Of a stretch of DNA of 12,408 nt, positions 11,660 through 12,408 are shown one piece after another. This stretch comes from an uncultured Prevotella sp. GTDB taxonomy: Bacteria; Bacteroidota; Bacteroidia; Bacteroidales; Bacteroidaceae. Location: assembly GCA_900557035.1 (NCBI GenBank), contig USRA01000058.1, positions 1 to 12,408 of the forward strand, read 5' to 3'. Below the pieces are notes generated by a model. The model did not search any database, was not told the origin of the DNA, and was given only the letters and a program-made list of their open reading frames with translations. Within the stretch, counting starts at the first letter, position 1. Every line of letters starts with the position of its first letter. A program made the position numbers and the translations under genes.

Positions 11660-12408
11660 CTTTTTTCTCTTTCTGATAATACTCGCTGAAATCCTTGCAT
11701 CCTGGGGGCAACTGGTGGTGCACCAGCTGGGGCAGAATCTCCTTGAGCTGCAGGAAGAGGCTTTCGCCCGGCGCATCCTTGTCGGGAAACATGTGCCATT
11801 CTATCTTGAGCTGCGAGCCGATTTCCGCCAGCCATTTCTTGTCGTCGGTTTTCAGCAGCGTAGCAGAAGGAATGGCAATCGCCTTGTGTCCGGCAGAGAG
11901 CATCGCCCAGCAGTCGCTGCATCCCTCGGTAATGAAGAGCTGTTCGCCTGGCTTCAGCATCTTCACCACGGGAAGATTATAGATGCTGCATCGGGCGCCA
12001 TAGGGAAAGCGGAAGCGAGGGGCATCCTCTGAATTCACGAGCTTCTTTTGATTCTTCTTATAATCCAAATTTCTGTTTTGAATCCCAATCAGGTTCCCCT
12101 TCATGTCGAAGTAGGGAATCTGCAGCCAGTTCACGCCCTTTCTATCCGTCCAGGAAGTCAATCTGCACCAGTTTGTCACTCGCCAGTCAATCTTCCTTTC
12201 CTCGAAGAGGAATCTTCTAGCCGCCTCGTTCAGCCAGGGATGCTCGAAGAATCTCGCATACCTGCTCGCATCAAAGGAGGAGGATTTTCCCGAGGAAGAG
12301 CCACCGGAATCATCTTTCGAGAAAGAACCACCGGATGAAGAGTCTCTTGGGGAAGAAGCTGAATAAGAAGCTGAATAAGAAGCTGAATAAGAAGCTGAAT
12401 AAGAAGCT
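11631..12408 (-). CDS. Primase-like protein, DNAG_N and Toprim domains, 5' end outside window
   Basis: 258 residues are visible; the frame is open through position 12408, so the start is missing. Order: four and a half ASYS repeats, a Ser/Gly-rich linker, then a DnaG catalytic N-subdomain-like region (from RFLFEERKIDWRV to IPYFDMKGNLIGIQNRNLDY). A Toprim domain follows, with LFITEGCSDCWAML (the EGxxD-type motif) and HMFPDKDAPGE (the DxD motif). DnaG-type enzymes make RNA primers using these acidic residues to hold metal ions. The protein ends soon after Toprim, so the helicase-binding domain of DnaG is absent; a CHC2 zinc finger would be expected off the window. A GTG at 12179 is a possible internal start but would cut the catalytic subdomain. 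It is translated just ahead of DUF4248. Probably mobile-element or phage derived (inference). Confidence 0.85.
   Translation of the reverse strand, partial: ASYSASYSASYSASYSASSPRDSSSGGSFSKDDSGGSSSGKSSSFDASRYARFFEHPWLNEAARRFLFEERKIDWRVTNWCRLTSWTDRKGVNWLQIPYFDMKGNLIGIQNRNLDYKKNQKKLVNSEDAPRFRFPYGARCSIYNLPVVKMLKPGEQLFITEGCSDCWAMLSAGHKAIAIPSATLLKTDDKKWLAEIGSQLKIEWHMFPDKDAPGESLFLQLKEILPQLVHHQLPPGCKDFSEYYQKEKKEGLPIFKAK
12355..12408. repeat. 12-bp tandem repeat encoding a (Ala-Ser-Tyr-Ser)n linker
   Basis: GAAGCTGAATAA repeats perfectly from 12355 to 12402 (four copies) plus a half copy that runs into the window edge, so the array may continue. On the minus strand it encodes Ala-Ser-Tyr-Ser units in the primase-like protein. 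Twelve bases keep the frame, so copy-number change alters linker length only. Confidence 0.95.

Noticed and set aside
11631..12179. Primase gene beginning at the GTG at 12179
   Set aside because: The frame stays open to the window edge, and the residues upstream of the GTG (RFLFEERKIDWR) fit the DNAG_N-like domain, so the true start is further upstream.
12355..12408. CRISPR-like array at the right edge
   Set aside because: The units are directly adjacent 12-bp repeats with no spacers, and they are in frame with the primase gene.

Overview
The window most likely comes from a gut or oral Bacteroidota bacterium, probably Prevotella/Segatella. The evidence is the type of proteins encoded (DUF4248, HU-like protein with a Gly-rich tail, TrkA-C-containing permeases), the near absence of Shine-Dalgarno sites, and repeated TAnnTTTG boxes upstream of genes, which is the Bacteroidota -7 promoter element. 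No rRNA, tRNA, IS element or CRISPR array was seen. The species call is inference.

Positions 1-4299 (all minus strand): a LysR-type regulator (88-999) with its own promoter, then a two-gene transporter operon transcribed 4299->1146. That operon encodes an AspT/YidE-type antiporter with two TrkA-C domains, followed 4 bp later by a fused ThrE-type (YjjP+YjjB) amino-acid exporter. Together they look like an amino-acid or small-acid export module. The LysR gene lies just beyond its 3' end, across an imperfect palindrome containing the dispersed CAGATTA-type repeat.

Positions 4300-10020: housekeeping and metabolic genes. mnmA (plus strand, tRNA U34 2-thiolation) converges on a low-molecular-weight protein tyrosine phosphatase (minus) across a shared bidirectional terminator. 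An inositol-3-phosphate synthase (minus) follows, with its own terminator and promoter. It is divergent from an SLC13/DASS-type permease (plus) that carries two TrkA-C domains and an odd Gly/Ser insertion.

Positions 10021-12408: a compact accessory cassette read leftwards. It holds a small primase-like protein (DNAG_N + Toprim, 5' end off the window), DUF4248, a terminator with an internal promoter, a long leader, a tiny putative lipoprotein, and an HU-like DNA-binding protein with a disordered acidic/Gly-rich tail. It faces the SLC13 gene across a large hairpin. This type of cassette is known from Bacteroidota genomes, often beside surface-polysaccharide loci, but its function is not established.

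The cassette is unusually rich in short tandem duplications: 12-bp x4.5 in the primase linker, 36-bp x2 at the primase/DUF4248 junction, 14-bp x4 at the DUF4248 stop, and two separate 15-bp x2 repeats in the HU tail. It is the best candidate here for an undescribed system.
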